Part shown: positions 34,754-42,558 of the stretch, piece after piece | How the letters are laid out: each line of letters opens with the position of its first letter | How positions within the stretch are numbered: the stretch's first letter is position 1 | Source: JACDBE01 sp963714055 | Lineage (GTDB): Bacteria > Actinomycetota > Acidimicrobiia > Spongiisociales > UBA5794 | Assembly (NCBI GenBank): GCA_963714055.1 | Contig: OY970227.1 | Coordinates: 2,604,001-2,668,000, forward strand | Length of the DNA: 64,000 bases | Direction: 5' to 3' | Made by a program: the position numbers and the translations under genes | The notes under the pieces: generated by a model | Seen by the model: the letters and a program-made list of their open reading frames with translations, nothing else | What the model was told of the DNA's origin: nothing | Database searches by the model: none

Positions 34754-34975
34754 ATGAAGCGAACCACGGTGAAGCTGCCCGACGACCTCGATGCGAGGCT
34801 GCGCCACGAGGCCCAGCGGCGCGGTATCACGGTTTCGGAGCTGACCAGGGAGGCGATCGAGGGTCACCTCGGCGGACGAGGACGGAACTTGCGGGCGGCG
34901 GCAGCCGGCCGCAGCGGTCGAGACGACATCTCCGAGCGAATCGAGGAGATCCTCGCCGCTGAGGTCGGCCCATAG
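34754..34975 (+). CDS. Ribbon-helix-helix antitoxin
   Basis: A 73-residue VapB/CopG-like antitoxin. RTTVKLPDDLDARLRHEAQR at residues 3-22 gives the DNA-contacting beta strand and first helix; GITVSELTREAIEGHL the second helix. The C-terminal part is flexible and ends in an acidic helix (ISERIEEILAAEV), presumably wrapping the toxin. It is directly preceded by a palindrome, supporting autoregulation. No Shine-Dalgarno is seen. The stop TAG overlaps the toxin frame. Confidence 0.82.
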   Translation: MKRTTVKLPDDLDARLRHEAQRRGITVSELTREAIEGHLGGRGRNLRAAAAGRSGRDDISERIEEILAAEVGP

Positions 34976-35385
34976 CCGCCATCGTCGACGCCGGCCCGCT
35001 CTACGCCTATGTGGACGCCGACGACAGGCACCACCGCGCCTCCCTCGACGTGCTCATCGAACACCCGGGACCCCTCGTGGTGCCGATGCTCGTGATCACG
35101 GAGGTGGTCCACCTGATCGGCACGAGACTGGGTAGCGACGCCGAGGTCCGCTTTCTCGGGGATCTCGCATCGGGCGACTTCCGGATCGAGCCCGTGCATG
35201 CCGCCGACTGGCTCCGGATCGCCGAGCTGGTGCGCCGCTATCGCGATCTTCCGCTGGGCACCGTCGACGCCTCGGTGGTTGTCACGGCCGAGAGGCTCGG
35301 GGTCGATGAGATCGTGACCCTCGATCGGCGTCACTTCTCGGTGGTGCGGCCCCACCACACCGCTGCGTTCTCACTGACTCCGTGA
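34972..35385 (+). CDS. PIN-domain toxin (VapC-like), non-canonical start
   Basis: Ribonuclease toxin of about 137 residues. The four PIN acids are visible: Asp in IVDAGPLYAY at the N-terminus, Glu in VITEVVHLIG, Asp in LGTVDASVVVTAERLG and Asp in VTLDRRHF. The frame containing the first Asp has no ATG, GTG or TTG between the preceding stop (34960) and that Asp. The only plausible initiator is ATA at 34972, which overlaps the antitoxin stop (ATAG). The GTG at 35011 would remove the essential first Asp. A one-base reading error is an alternative. Coupled to the antitoxin. Confidence 0.85.
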   Translation: MAAIVDAGPLYAYVDADDRHHRASLDVLIEHPGPLVVPMLVITEVVHLIGTRLGSDAEVRFLGDLASGDFRIEPVHAADWLRIAELVRRYRDLPLGTVDASVVVTAERLGVDEIVTLDRRHFSVVRPHHTAAFSLTP

Positions 35386-35454
35386 CGCCGAAGCATGGTG
35401 GGCTGTCCCGGCGAAGGGCCACCGGCCGAGCCGGGGTAGCATTCCCGGTACCGC

Positions 35455-35528
35455 GGGGGTGTAGCTCAGTTCGGCAGAGCACCTCGTTCGCAACGAGGGG
35501 GCCACGGGTTCAAATCCCGTCACCTCCA
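35455..35528 (+). tRNA. tRNA-Ala (anticodon CGC)
   Basis: Seventy-four bases fold cleanly: acceptor GGGGGTG/CACCTCC including the G3-U70 pair that identifies alanine, D stem GCTC/GAGC, anticodon stem CCTCG/CGAGG with loop TTCGCAA (CGC, reads GCG), and T stem ACGGG/CCCGT around TTCAAAT. Discriminator A; CCA not encoded. Confidence 0.97.
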
Positions 35529-35629
35529 CCCGCCCGAAACCTCGAGCGAGCGAGTGGCTGACGGCTGGCCGCAGACCTCACACCGGGTCAGCCGCGGCCC
35601 CTCGATCACCGTCTGGCGCTCGGATCGAT

Positions 35630-35833
35630 TGGGAGGACAACCCCGAGGGCTGGCCCGTGATCGGCGATGCCGGCGAGGGGTCCCCTTCCGAGCGCCGCCA
35701 GGCCTGCTGGTACTGGCGCTCGGACTCCGACGGCGTCGCCACCTGGGGTCCGACCAGCCGGCCCGTGCCGCAGTGGACCCGTCCCGGCGCGATCCCCGTT
35801 GAGGCCCTCGGCCGCCAGGGCCACCACCACTGA
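35630..35833 (+). pseudogene. Unrecognised coding-like fragment in tRNA-Ala scar
   Basis: A 67-codon stretch ending at a TGA at 35831-35833, with protein-like composition rich in Trp and acidic residues (WEDNPEGWPVIGDAGEG, ACWYWRSDSDGVATWGPTSR). No start codon with a ribosome site precedes it and I recognise no family. It lies between tRNA-Ala and a duplicate of that tRNA's 3' half, so it is likely the last piece of a lost insertion. Confidence 0.35.
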
Positions 35834-35867
35834 AGCGGGTTCCGTCGGGCTGGACGTGGCCCGGATC

Positions 35868-35910
35868 GGTCGCAAGCAGGGAGCCAAGGGTTCAATCCCG
35901 TCACCTCCAC
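35868..35910 (+). repeat. Orphan tRNA-Ala 3' half
   Basis: Forty-three bases matching 35486-35529 (anticodon stem and loop to 3' end of tRNA-Ala) with five substitutions and one missing base. There is no 5' half, so this is an integration scar, not a gene. The duplicated part starts in the same place of the tRNA as the one flanking the tRNA-Arg island. Confidence 0.72.
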
Positions 35911-35961
35911 GGCATGCAGCCTGCCGATCACGCGCCGTCACTGCCCGGTGAATAGCATGAC

Positions 35962-36366
35962 ATGATGGGCGACCGTCAGCAGCGCAACCTGGCCGCAGCG
36001 CGTGCCTTCTACTCGGCGGGCCCGGCGGCTGACGACGCCGAGCGCCGATCGTTCTTCGCCGAGGACTTCGTCTGGCACGTCCCAGGCGACACCGACCTGT
36101 CAGCCGACTACTCGGGCGACGGCTACTTCGTCGACATGCCGGCGCGCATGCAGCCCCTCGACCAGTTCCAGGTCGACGTCGAACACACCGCCGCCAACCG
36201 GGACCTGGTCGTCAGCGTCGCCCGCATCACCGGACGGAGGCGCGGACGTGCGCTCGACGTCACCGGCGGCCACGTCCTCCGCTTCGACGACGACGGGCGG
36301 ATCGTCGAGGCCTGGGGCTGGTGCGCCGATCAGCCGGCGCTCGACGCGTTCTTCGCCGAGCCCTGA
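35962..36366 (+). CDS. SnoaL/NTF2-like protein
   Basis: A 134-residue small alpha+beta protein: AARAFYSAGPAADDAERRSF opening helix, FFAEDFVWHVPGDTD near residue 30, then four beta strands ending GHVLRFDDDGRIVEAWGWC. This is the NTF2/SnoaL cone fold, used by isomerases, cyclases and binding proteins. No catalytic set is diagnostic, so role unknown. Two adjacent ATGs; no ribosome site, while TAGCAT seven bases upstream suggests a leaderless start. Confidence 0.8.
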   Translation: MMGDRQQRNLAAARAFYSAGPAADDAERRSFFAEDFVWHVPGDTDLSADYSGDGYFVDMPARMQPLDQFQVDVEHTAANRDLVVSVARITGRRRGRALDVTGGHVLRFDDDGRIVEAWGWCADQPALDAFFAEP

Positions 36367-36455
36367 CGGGAGGGGCGAGGGCGCGATCCGAACCGAGCAA
36401 GTACGACGTACCCTGCTCGAACCTTGCGTTTGACCCTGCCATCGGAGGAACGCCC

Positions 36456-36845
36456 ATGTCCGTGACCCGACGCATCCTCGCCCTGCTCACCCTGCTGGTC
36501 CTGGTCGTGGCCGCCTGCGGCGGTGACGACGACGACACCGCCACGACCGCCGCCGGTAGTGACACTGGCGCCGGGGGCGGCGAGGAGGTGCAGGCCTCCC
36601 TGGCCGGGTTCGCCTTCGACCCGACGACGGTGAGCGTCGCCGCCGGGGGCACGGTCACCTGGACCAACACCGACAACACTGCGCACACGGTCACCGCCGG
36701 TGCACCCGGCGAGCCGACCGACGAATTCGAGACGCTGTCGCTCGACCCCGAGGCTTCGGGCTCGCTCACCTTCCCCGATGCCGGCAGCTTCGACTTCTTC
36801 TGCGAGATCCACTCCTCCATGACGGTGACCGTCGACGTCGGCTGA
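36456..36845 (+). CDS. Cupredoxin (plastocyanin-like) lipoprotein
   Basis: Exported copper protein of 129 residues anchored by lipid. The lipobox VVAAC ends a signal peptide of about 20 residues, followed by an acidic Asp-rich and Thr/Gly-rich linker. The copper site is visible: His in NTAHTV, then FFCEIHSSMTVTV with Cys, His and Met in the type 1 order. It should carry electrons outside the membrane. GGAGG sits seven bases before the ATG. Stands alone, transcribed rightwards. Confidence 0.87.
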   Translation: MSVTRRILALLTLLVLVVAACGGDDDDTATTAAGSDTGAGGGEEVQASLAGFAFDPTTVSVAAGGTVTWTNTDNTAHTVTAGAPGEPTDEFETLSLDPEASGSLTFPDAGSFDFFCEIHSSMTVTVDVG

Positions 36846-36923
36846 GCCGGGCCGCGTCCGGCCGGTTGCCCGGCGGTCCCGGTAGCCTGCCCGGGCCGTC
36901 CCGACCAGGAGCATCCGGTCCAC

Positions 36924-37646
36924 ATGCAGGATTCGTCGGTCGCCGTCCCGCAACGCCCCGCCGCCTCTTCGCCTCCCGGGCTGGGCCGCCGTCTGCTGCG
37001 GACGACCGGGTGGACGCTGGTGTGGCTCGGGTTGCTCACCCTGGGGTTCGTCGCCCATCAGCTGTGGGTGACCAGCTACTTCGCCGACAGGAACCAGCAG
37101 GCCCTGGCGGAGGAGCGGGTCGAGGTCAACGCCCTCGCCGAGGTCGGTGAAGCCGAGTACGTGCGGCCCGACGGCAGTGTGGCGACGGTGATCACCGAGG
37201 GCACGCCGCCGGAAGGGGCACCGTTCGCCCGCATCATCATCCCCAGCATCGCGGAGCTCCGTGACGGCTGGACCGTGGTCCACGGCGTTTCCGTGGCGGA
37301 CCTGCGCACTGGCGCCGGGCACATGCCGGACACCCCGCTGCCCGGGCAGCCGGGCAACGCCGTGATCAGCGGCCACCGGACCACGTACGGGGCCCCGTTC
37401 AACGAGCTCGACACGCTCGAGCCGGGGGACCGCATCGAGGTGGAGACCGCAATCGGCACTCACGGCTACGCCGTGAGAGAGGTCTTCGTCGTGGAGCCCA
37501 CCGATGTCTGGGTGACCGACCCCCGGGAGGGCGGATGGTTGACCCTGACCACCTGCCACCCGGAATTCTCTGCGGCGGAGCGGCTGATCGTCGTCGCCGA
37601 GATGGTCGACGGGCCCAACGCCGAGGCCATCAGAGGCCAGGCGTGA
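36924..37646 (+). CDS. Class E sortase
   Basis: Membrane-anchored transpeptidase of 240 residues. One membrane helix near residues 28-46 (LVWLGLLTLGFVAHQLWV) is followed by the sortase beta barrel: AVISGHRTTYGAPFNELD with catalytic His near residue 150, WLTLTTCHP with the nucleophile Cys near 212, and AAERLIVVA with the catalytic Arg. Class E enzymes attach LAXTG-type surface proteins in actinobacteria; no substrate protein with such a motif is seen here. Its stop overlaps the start of a 50-residue membrane protein by four bases. Confidence 0.92.
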   Translation: MQDSSVAVPQRPAASSPPGLGRRLLRTTGWTLVWLGLLTLGFVAHQLWVTSYFADRNQQALAEERVEVNALAEVGEAEYVRPDGSVATVITEGTPPEGAPFARIIIPSIAELRDGWTVVHGVSVADLRTGAGHMPDTPLPGQPGNAVISGHRTTYGAPFNELDTLEPGDRIEVETAIGTHGYAVREVFVVEPTDVWVTDPREGGWLTLTTCHPEFSAAERLIVVAEMVDGPNAEAIRGQA

Positions 37647-37795
37647 TCCGTACCGCCTTCCGTGCGCTTCCCGGACCGTTCCTGGTGCGGTTTCTGATCG
37701 CCCTGGTGGTGGTGACCATGGCGCTGGTGGCGCTGCACTTCTTCTACGACTGGCTGGGCCGGCTGCTGCTCGACCCCGGAGGGGCCATCGGCTGA
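37643..37795 (+). CDS. Small single-pass membrane protein coupled to sortase
   Basis: Fifty residues, GTG start in a GTGA overlap with the sortase stop. One membrane helix (FLIALVVVTMALVALHFFY) with positive N-terminus and a short Gly-rich tail. Unrecognised; likely an accessory of the class E sortase because of the strict coupling, though this is inference. A strong hairpin follows 33 bases later. Confidence 0.7.
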   Translation: MIRTAFRALPGPFLVRFLIALVVVTMALVALHFFYDWLGRLLLDPGGAIG

Positions 37796-37822
37796 CCGGC
37801 GGCTGCTTGCCGGCGCAGACAA

Positions 37823-37862
37823 GGAACGGGGGCCTGCTGTACGCAGGCCCCCGCCCTGTTCC
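37823..37862 (+). terminator. Hairpin terminator after sortase operon
   Basis: Perfect ten-base stem GGGGGCCTGC (37828-37837)/GCAGGCCCCC (37843-37852) with a five-base loop, extended by GGAAC/GTTCC outside. No T-run follows, as is common for hairpins in very GC-rich genomes. Confidence 0.65.
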
Positions 37863-38269
37863 GGCGAACCCCGTCGACGAGTCCCTACTCGGTCTCGTCT
37901 CGACGCCTGTCGTTGGCGCCTCGGGGGCCGTCTGCCGGACCGTACGGGCCAGAGCCTCCGTCTTCGGGAGGGAGAGTACGGCCGCGTCAGCGCGTGCCGT
38001 TTCCACGAGAGGATTCCCGTAGCTGAGATCCTGGCCCATCCACCGCCCGGGCTCCACCACTCGGGCTGCGTCTGTCCACGCAGCCCTTGCGACCCGATCG
38101 GCGTGGACGGGAACCTATCAGAACGAACCCATTGCCTACCAGGGGCCGACCGACCCAATTCGCGCGCTGGCGATAACGTCGACCGGCTTCGATCGCGCCC
38201 CTGAAGCGCCGATCAGGGTGATGGGGAGCCTCCGGAGGAACCGACTCGGCGGCGATACTCGACTGAACC
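37863..38269. other. Intergenic, no gene seen
   Basis: About 400 bases. A minus-strand frame begins MGQDLSYGNPLVETARADA near 38040 but runs into the hairpin and no family is recognised; I do not call it. A structured RNA is possible but no known tmRNA, SRP or RNase P signature is visible. The MFS-gene promoter is presumably at the right end, without clear boxes. Confidence 0.4.
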
Positions 38270-40057
38270 ATGCCCGACGATGAGCCCTCCCGCGCGGTAG
38301 ACGGCCGATCCCGACCGGCACCCGGCACGTTCGGCTCCGCCTGGCGACACCTCCGATGGCGGTGGCTGGCCGGCAGCCTCGGCCTGTCCACCGTCGGGGA
38401 ATTCGTCGTCACGATCGCTCTGGTGGTCCACCTGATGGACGACACCGGGTCGGCGGGTTGGGTGGCGGCCATGTTGACCGCCCGCATGGCGGCCTCGGCC
38501 CTGCTGGGACCGTTCGGCGGGGTCATCGTCGACCGGCTGGAACGTCGGCAGACCCTGATCGTCATCGAGCTGGTCCGTGCGGGAGCCGTTGGCCTGATGA
38601 CGATGGTGGTTCTCACCGGGACGGGACCGGTCGTGATGATCGCCGTCGCCACCGTGTTCTCCACCGTGGGCACGATGTACTGGACGGCGACGGCGTCGGC
38701 GACTCCGTCGGTCGTTCCCGAGGGCGATCTGGCCACGGCGAACGCCGTCGAGTCGACGCTCTACCAGGCAGGATGGTTCGCCGGCCCGGCCTTGGCGACG
38801 GGGCTGCTGGCGGTCGGTGGTAGCGCCATGGCCTTCACGGTCGCCGCCATCGCCTTCCTGGTCTCGGCCGGGCTCGTCGCCCGGATCGGACGGCTCGGGT
38901 CGGGCGCCTTCGCCCCGGCGCCCGTTCCACCGGTCGCCGTCACGCCGGCCGATACCGGCGAACCCGATGCCGACGGGCGCGCCGGGCGTCCGGTGGGCGG
39001 TTCGGGTCTCGTCAGCTCCCTCGTTGAGGGCGCAGAGGCGGTCCGCCACATTCCCGGGCTGCTCGCCCTCACGGTGCTCTTTGCGGCACTGATGCTCTCC
39101 TTCGGGATCGAGCAGGTGGTGCAGGTGTTCGTGGTGACCGAGCGCCTCGGGTGGGATGCCGACGGGGTGGGGTTGCTCAACGCCTTCATCGGGCTCGGTG
39201 GCCTGCTGGCGGCGCCGATGGCCGGGCGGGTCGCCGCCAGCCGTCGCGCCGGTCGCTGGCTGGGGTGGTCGGGGGTGACGATCGGCGTGACCCTGGTGCT
39301 GCTGGCGGCAACCACCAGCCCTGCCGTCGCCTTGGGTCTCGCCCTGGTGGAAGGAGCGGGCAACATAGTCTTCGACGTGCTGCTCATCACCATGCTGCAG
39401 CGCACGTGCCCAGAGGCCTTGCTGGGCCGGGTCTTCTCGCTCCAGGACAGCGCCGGGTCGGTCTCCCAGCTGCTGGGCACGGTCGTCGCCCCGGTGATGA
39501 TCGGCGTGGTCAGCCTGGAGGGAGCCCTGGTGTTCGGAGGCGGCAGCCTGGCGGTGCTCGCCGTCGCCCTCCTGCCGGCGCTGGCGGCGATATCCGCTCG
39601 TACCGAGGCCGAGCGAACGCGGCTGGCACCGGTCGTCCGCCGGCTCGGAGCGCTCGGCCTCTTCGACGACGCCACCACGGCGCAGCTCGAGCGGATGGCG
39701 CGCGTCGTGCGACCGGTGGATGTCATCGCCGGTGCCGTTGTCTTCCGTGAGGGCGATCCACCCGACGATCTCTACGTGATCGACCGGGGTGAGGTGTCGG
39801 TGCAGTCGCAGTCGGCCGGGGACGTGCGGAGGCTGGGCCCGGGCGACTGGTTCGGCGAGATCGGGCTCCTGCGCGGGGTCCCCCGCACCATGTCGGTCGT
39901 CGCCGCAGAGGACACGTCGCTGCTCGCCGTGCCGGGTCAGGTGTTCGTCGACGCCATCACCGGACGGGGCTCGCTGCCCGATCCGATCGAGAGGGCGATG
40001 TGCACCCGTCTCGCTCGGACTCACCCCAAGCTGGTGGTCGACCGTGGCCCGGTGTAG
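38270..40057 (+). CDS. MFS transporter fused to cyclic-nucleotide-binding domain
   Basis: A 595-residue protein. Residues 25-440 form a major-facilitator fold of about 12 helices with the loop GPFGGVIVDRLERRQT typical of DHA-type exporters. From about residue 460 a CRP-like beta roll follows: LGLFDDATTAQLERMAR, GAVVFREGDPPDDLYVIDRG, then GPGDWFGEIGLLRGVPRTMSV with the phosphate-binding cassette FGEIxLL...R. No DNA-binding domain is attached. Ligand binding could gate the transporter. Clean single frame across the junction. Confidence 0.9.
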   Translation: MPDDEPSRAVDGRSRPAPGTFGSAWRHLRWRWLAGSLGLSTVGEFVVTIALVVHLMDDTGSAGWVAAMLTARMAASALLGPFGGVIVDRLERRQTLIVIELVRAGAVGLMTMVVLTGTGPVVMIAVATVFSTVGTMYWTATASATPSVVPEGDLATANAVESTLYQAGWFAGPALATGLLAVGGSAMAFTVAAIAFLVSAGLVARIGRLGSGAFAPAPVPPVAVTPADTGEPDADGRAGRPVGGSGLVSSLVEGAEAVRHIPGLLALTVLFAALMLSFGIEQVVQVFVVTERLGWDADGVGLLNAFIGLGGLLAAPMAGRVAASRRAGRWLGWSGVTIGVTLVLLAATTSPAVALGLALVEGAGNIVFDVLLITMLQRTCPEALLGRVFSLQDSAGSVSQLLGTVVAPVMIGVVSLEGALVFGGGSLAVLAVALLPALAAISARTEAERTRLAPVVRRLGALGLFDDATTAQLERMARVVRPVDVIAGAVVFREGDPPDDLYVIDRGEVSVQSQSAGDVRRLGPGDWFGEIGLLRGVPRTMSVVAAEDTSLLAVPGQVFVDAITGRGSLPDPIERAMCTRLARTHPKLVVDRGPV

Positions 40058-40087
40058 GCGACGGGAGCCGGTAACTTGCAGCCGACC

Positions 40088-41407
40088 ATGCCGATCCGTC
40101 GCCTCGCCGCCGGTGTCGGGGCGCTCCTGCTCGTGGTGGCCTGCACCGGGGGAGAGACAGCGCCGCCGACCGTTCCTCCCACCACGAGCACCATCGGATT
40201 CGCCGCCATCTCGACGCCACCGCCCACGGTCGAGGTGGACCCGGCCGTCGATGGCGCCGTGGCCGAGGAGCTGGTGGCCGAGATCGACGAGCTCAAGGGC
40301 GAGGTGGAGACGCTCCGAGGGCTCCACTTCCTCGACCCTCCCCGTGTCGCCATCGTCACCGCCGACCAACTCGCCGCCCGCCATGGCGCCATCCTCGATG
40401 CCACCTTCGACCGGGCCGGGCTCGACCTCGACACCCGGGTGCTCCGGATGTTCGGACTGCTCGGGTCCGGTGAGGACGTCCGGTCCATGCTCGCCGATCT
40501 GTCGACCGAGCCGCCGACCGCCCTCTACGACCCGGTGGCCCGCGCCGTGGTCGTCGACGGCAGCAACGCCGAGCTCGGCCCTGCGGAGCGCAGCTCCGTT
40601 GTACGAGAGCTGGTGGAGTCGCTGGTCGACCAGTACCACCGGGTGAGTGCGCGGACGGAGACGCTGCAGGACGATGGCCGTCACGACGAGTCGGCGGCGC
40701 TGGCCGCCCTGGCCGAGTCCGACGCCTCCTACTTCCAACTCGTCTACCTGCAAGGGCTGGCGGAGGAAGAGCAGCAGGCGGTGGCCGAGACGGCGGGCAC
40801 CGCGCCTCCCAACCTCCCCCCGGTGCTGGCCGAGCAGCTGTCGCTGTCCGCCGAACGGGGTCTCGGTTTCGTCGAGGAGTTGGTTGGGCAGGGAGGCACC
40901 GAGCTGCTCGACTCGGCATACGGGAACGGCCTGACCACCGAGGGCCTGATGCACCCCGACCGGATGCTCGCCGGCGAGGGTGTCAGTGAGATGTCCGAGA
41001 TCGAGGTCGCCCTCGACGGCTACCGGGTGGCCGACCAGGGCAGCCTGGGCGAGATGGGACTCCGGTCGATACTCGCCGAGGCGCTGCCCCCCGACATGCT
41101 CACCCAGACCGCCGACGGGTGGGGAGCGGACGAAACGGTGACCCTGGTCGACAACAGCGCCGGGGAGGTCGCCTGGGTGTACTCCTTCAAGGGGGACAGC
41201 GTCGACGACACCGTCGAGGTGGCCCAGGGGTTCCTCGACCATGCCGAGCAGGTCCTTGGCCAGTCCGCGCTGGTGGCGGGCGGCGGCGTCGAATACGTCG
41301 GTGATCCGTATGTGTTCGTCGACCGCGAGGACGACGGGCTGGTGGTCGTCATCGCTTCGAGCGTCGATGCCGGGCGCAGGCTGGCAGACGAGGCGGTCAT
41401 CCCCTGA
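40088..41407 (+). CDS. Lipoprotein of unknown function
   Basis: About 439 residues, with signal sequence RRLAAGVGALLLVVAC ending in a lipobox Cys, then a Thr/Pro-rich linker. The remainder is acidic and helical with no domain I recognise. It contains Glu/Leu heptad-like segments (AEELVAEIDELKGEVETL) suggestive of a coiled coil, and a C-terminal beta segment. A TTG 12 bases upstream with GGGAG before it is an alternative start. It follows the MFS gene by about 30 bases and may be cotranscribed. Confidence 0.75.
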   Translation: MPIRRLAAGVGALLLVVACTGGETAPPTVPPTTSTIGFAAISTPPPTVEVDPAVDGAVAEELVAEIDELKGEVETLRGLHFLDPPRVAIVTADQLAARHGAILDATFDRAGLDLDTRVLRMFGLLGSGEDVRSMLADLSTEPPTALYDPVARAVVVDGSNAELGPAERSSVVRELVESLVDQYHRVSARTETLQDDGRHDESAALAALAESDASYFQLVYLQGLAEEEQQAVAETAGTAPPNLPPVLAEQLSLSAERGLGFVEELVGQGGTELLDSAYGNGLTTEGLMHPDRMLAGEGVSEMSEIEVALDGYRVADQGSLGEMGLRSILAEALPPDMLTQTADGWGADETVTLVDNSAGEVAWVYSFKGDSVDDTVEVAQGFLDHAEQVLGQSALVAGGGVEYVGDPYVFVDREDDGLVVVIASSVDAGRRLADEAVIP

Positions 41408-41536
41408 CGGCACCGACAGGGTGGTTCCGCTCGACGGCGGGGCGATCTACGGTCGGCCGGTGGGGATCATCAGGGCGCGTCGAGACCACGCGACGATCGA
41501 CAGTGGACCGGACGGGACGGGTGCGCCGGCAGCAGC

Positions 41537-41620
41537 TCAGCCGCGACCGGCGTTGGGCCGCCGGCCGTGGTTGGCCTTGCTGCGGCGGGCGCGCAACTTG
41601 CGACGTTTCGCCTTGGCCAT
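41537..41620 (-). CDS. Ribosomal protein bL37 (micro-protein)
   Basis: Twenty-seven residues, strongly basic, opening AKAKRRKLRARRSKANHG and closing with RRPNAGRG. It shares the Lys/Arg-rich helix and the ANHG.RPNA ending of actinobacterial bL37, a small large-subunit protein found in mycobacterial ribosomes. Too short for most gene callers. TATCCTGGAACC precedes the ATG without a clear ribosome site. Starts 19 bases from the divergent DUF192-like gene. Confidence 0.78.
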   Translation of the reverse strand: MAKAKRRKLRARRSKANHGRRPNAGRG

Positions 41621-41639
41621 GGGTTCCAGGATACCAGCG

Positions 41640-41984
41640 ATGCGCACCGGGCCGATCTCCGGTGGGCTCACGGTGTCGGCACCCGGGTGGTCGCACGGCC
41701 CCGTGCTGGCAGCCGTCGCCATGAGACACCGTCGCACCGGGCTCCGCCCGCTGGCCCTGGGATGGGGCCTGCTGATCGCCGGGCGATCGGTGCACGGTCG
41801 AGGGATGGCCGAACCGCTGGCAGTGGTGGGTCTGGACGCCGCCGGCGCCGTCGTGGGCAGCAGCCGGCTCGTTCCCGGCGGGCGGGTCGAGGTGGCCGGT
41901 GCGGTTGCCGTCCTCGAACTGCCGGCCCGAGTCACCGTGCCTCAACCGGGCACCGTGCTGACCTGGGCGGCCGTCGGCGGGTGA
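41640..41984 (+). CDS. DUF192-like protein
   Basis: About 114 residues. GLRPLALGWGLLIAGRSVHG, MAEPLAVVGLDAAGAVVGSS, RLVPGGRVEVAGAVAVLELPAR resemble the DUF192 barrel, which usually reads mHtf.m..plDvvfLd.dg.Vv....l.Pw....gA..vLELpag. The His-containing start and the avLELPa strand are kept, the rest is loose. The start is uncertain; an ATG 27 codons later is possible. Role unknown. Confidence 0.5.
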   Translation: MRTGPISGGLTVSAPGWSHGPVLAAVAMRHRRTGLRPLALGWGLLIAGRSVHGRGMAEPLAVVGLDAAGAVVGSSRLVPGGRVEVAGAVAVLELPARVTVPQPGTVLTWAAVGG

Positions 41985-42009
41985 CCGGGAGCCTCGTACA
42001 CTCGGCGGC

Positions 42010-42285
42010 ATGTGTCGCAACATCACCGAACTGCGCGGGCTCGAGCCCGTGGCAACTGAAGACGAGATCGAGGCCGCCGCCCGTCAGTACGTGCGCAAGG
42101 TCAGCGGGCTGAACAAGGGACCGGCGGCGTCGCCGGACATCTTCGAGTCGGCCGTGGCCGAGGTGGCCGCCACCACGACCCGGCTGCTCGCCGCCCTGCC
42201 ACCGAGACGCCAGCCCCCGCCCACGGTGCCGCCCCTCAGGCGCCCCGAGGTCCAGGCCCGCATCCAGGCGAGAGCGAACGCCTGA
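42010..42285 (+). CDS. DUF2277-family protein
   Basis: A 91-residue protein of the family whose N-terminus is almost invariant: MCRNITELRGLEPVATEDEI, then AAARQYVRKVSGLNKGPAAS. The second half is less conserved and ends in an Arg-rich tail. Function unknown; found widely in actinobacteria. Starts 26 bases after the DUF192-like gene. Confidence 0.92.
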   Translation: MCRNITELRGLEPVATEDEIEAAARQYVRKVSGLNKGPAASPDIFESAVAEVAATTTRLLAALPPRRQPPPTVPPLRRPEVQARIQARANA

Positions 42286-42345
42286 CGCTTTCCGTCCCCG
42301 ATGATGGCCCTCCACTCCCCGAGGGACGCTTCCCGATAACGCTTT

Positions 42346-42393
42346 CCCCTCCCCCGAAGGGGGGGAGGTGCCGCCATTAGGCGGCGGGGAGGG
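42346..42393. repeat. GC-rich palindromic element
   Basis: Hairpin CCTCCCCC (42348-42355)/GGGGGAGG (42361-42368) followed by GCCGCC (42370-42375)/GGCGGC (42380-42385) and another GGGGAGGG. The layout (C/T-rich arm, G/A-rich arm, small GC hairpin, second G-run) repeats that at 30397-30440. Likely a dispersed extragenic palindrome; other copies would be elsewhere in the genome. Confidence 0.5.
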
Positions 42394-42558
42394 TGCTCGC
42401 CGTCCGTCAGTTCTAGACCTAGCCGGACCCGCTGCGGCCGGCGACGTTTCCCGGGCGTCACTCAAGGTGGGGGATCGCCACCGTATCCCGGTCGAGGTCC
42501 CGTCGAGACTTCATGTGCTGCCCCGAAATTTGTCACACCTACGGTGCATGATGGGCGG

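Noticed and set aside
37863..38269. tmRNA, SRP RNA or RNase P RNA
   Set aside because: None of the conserved core sequences of these RNAs could be found on either strand.
38213..41413. 1066-codon open frame on the minus strand
   Set aside because: Antisense to the MFS-cNMP and lipoprotein genes; composition is low-complexity and no motifs match.
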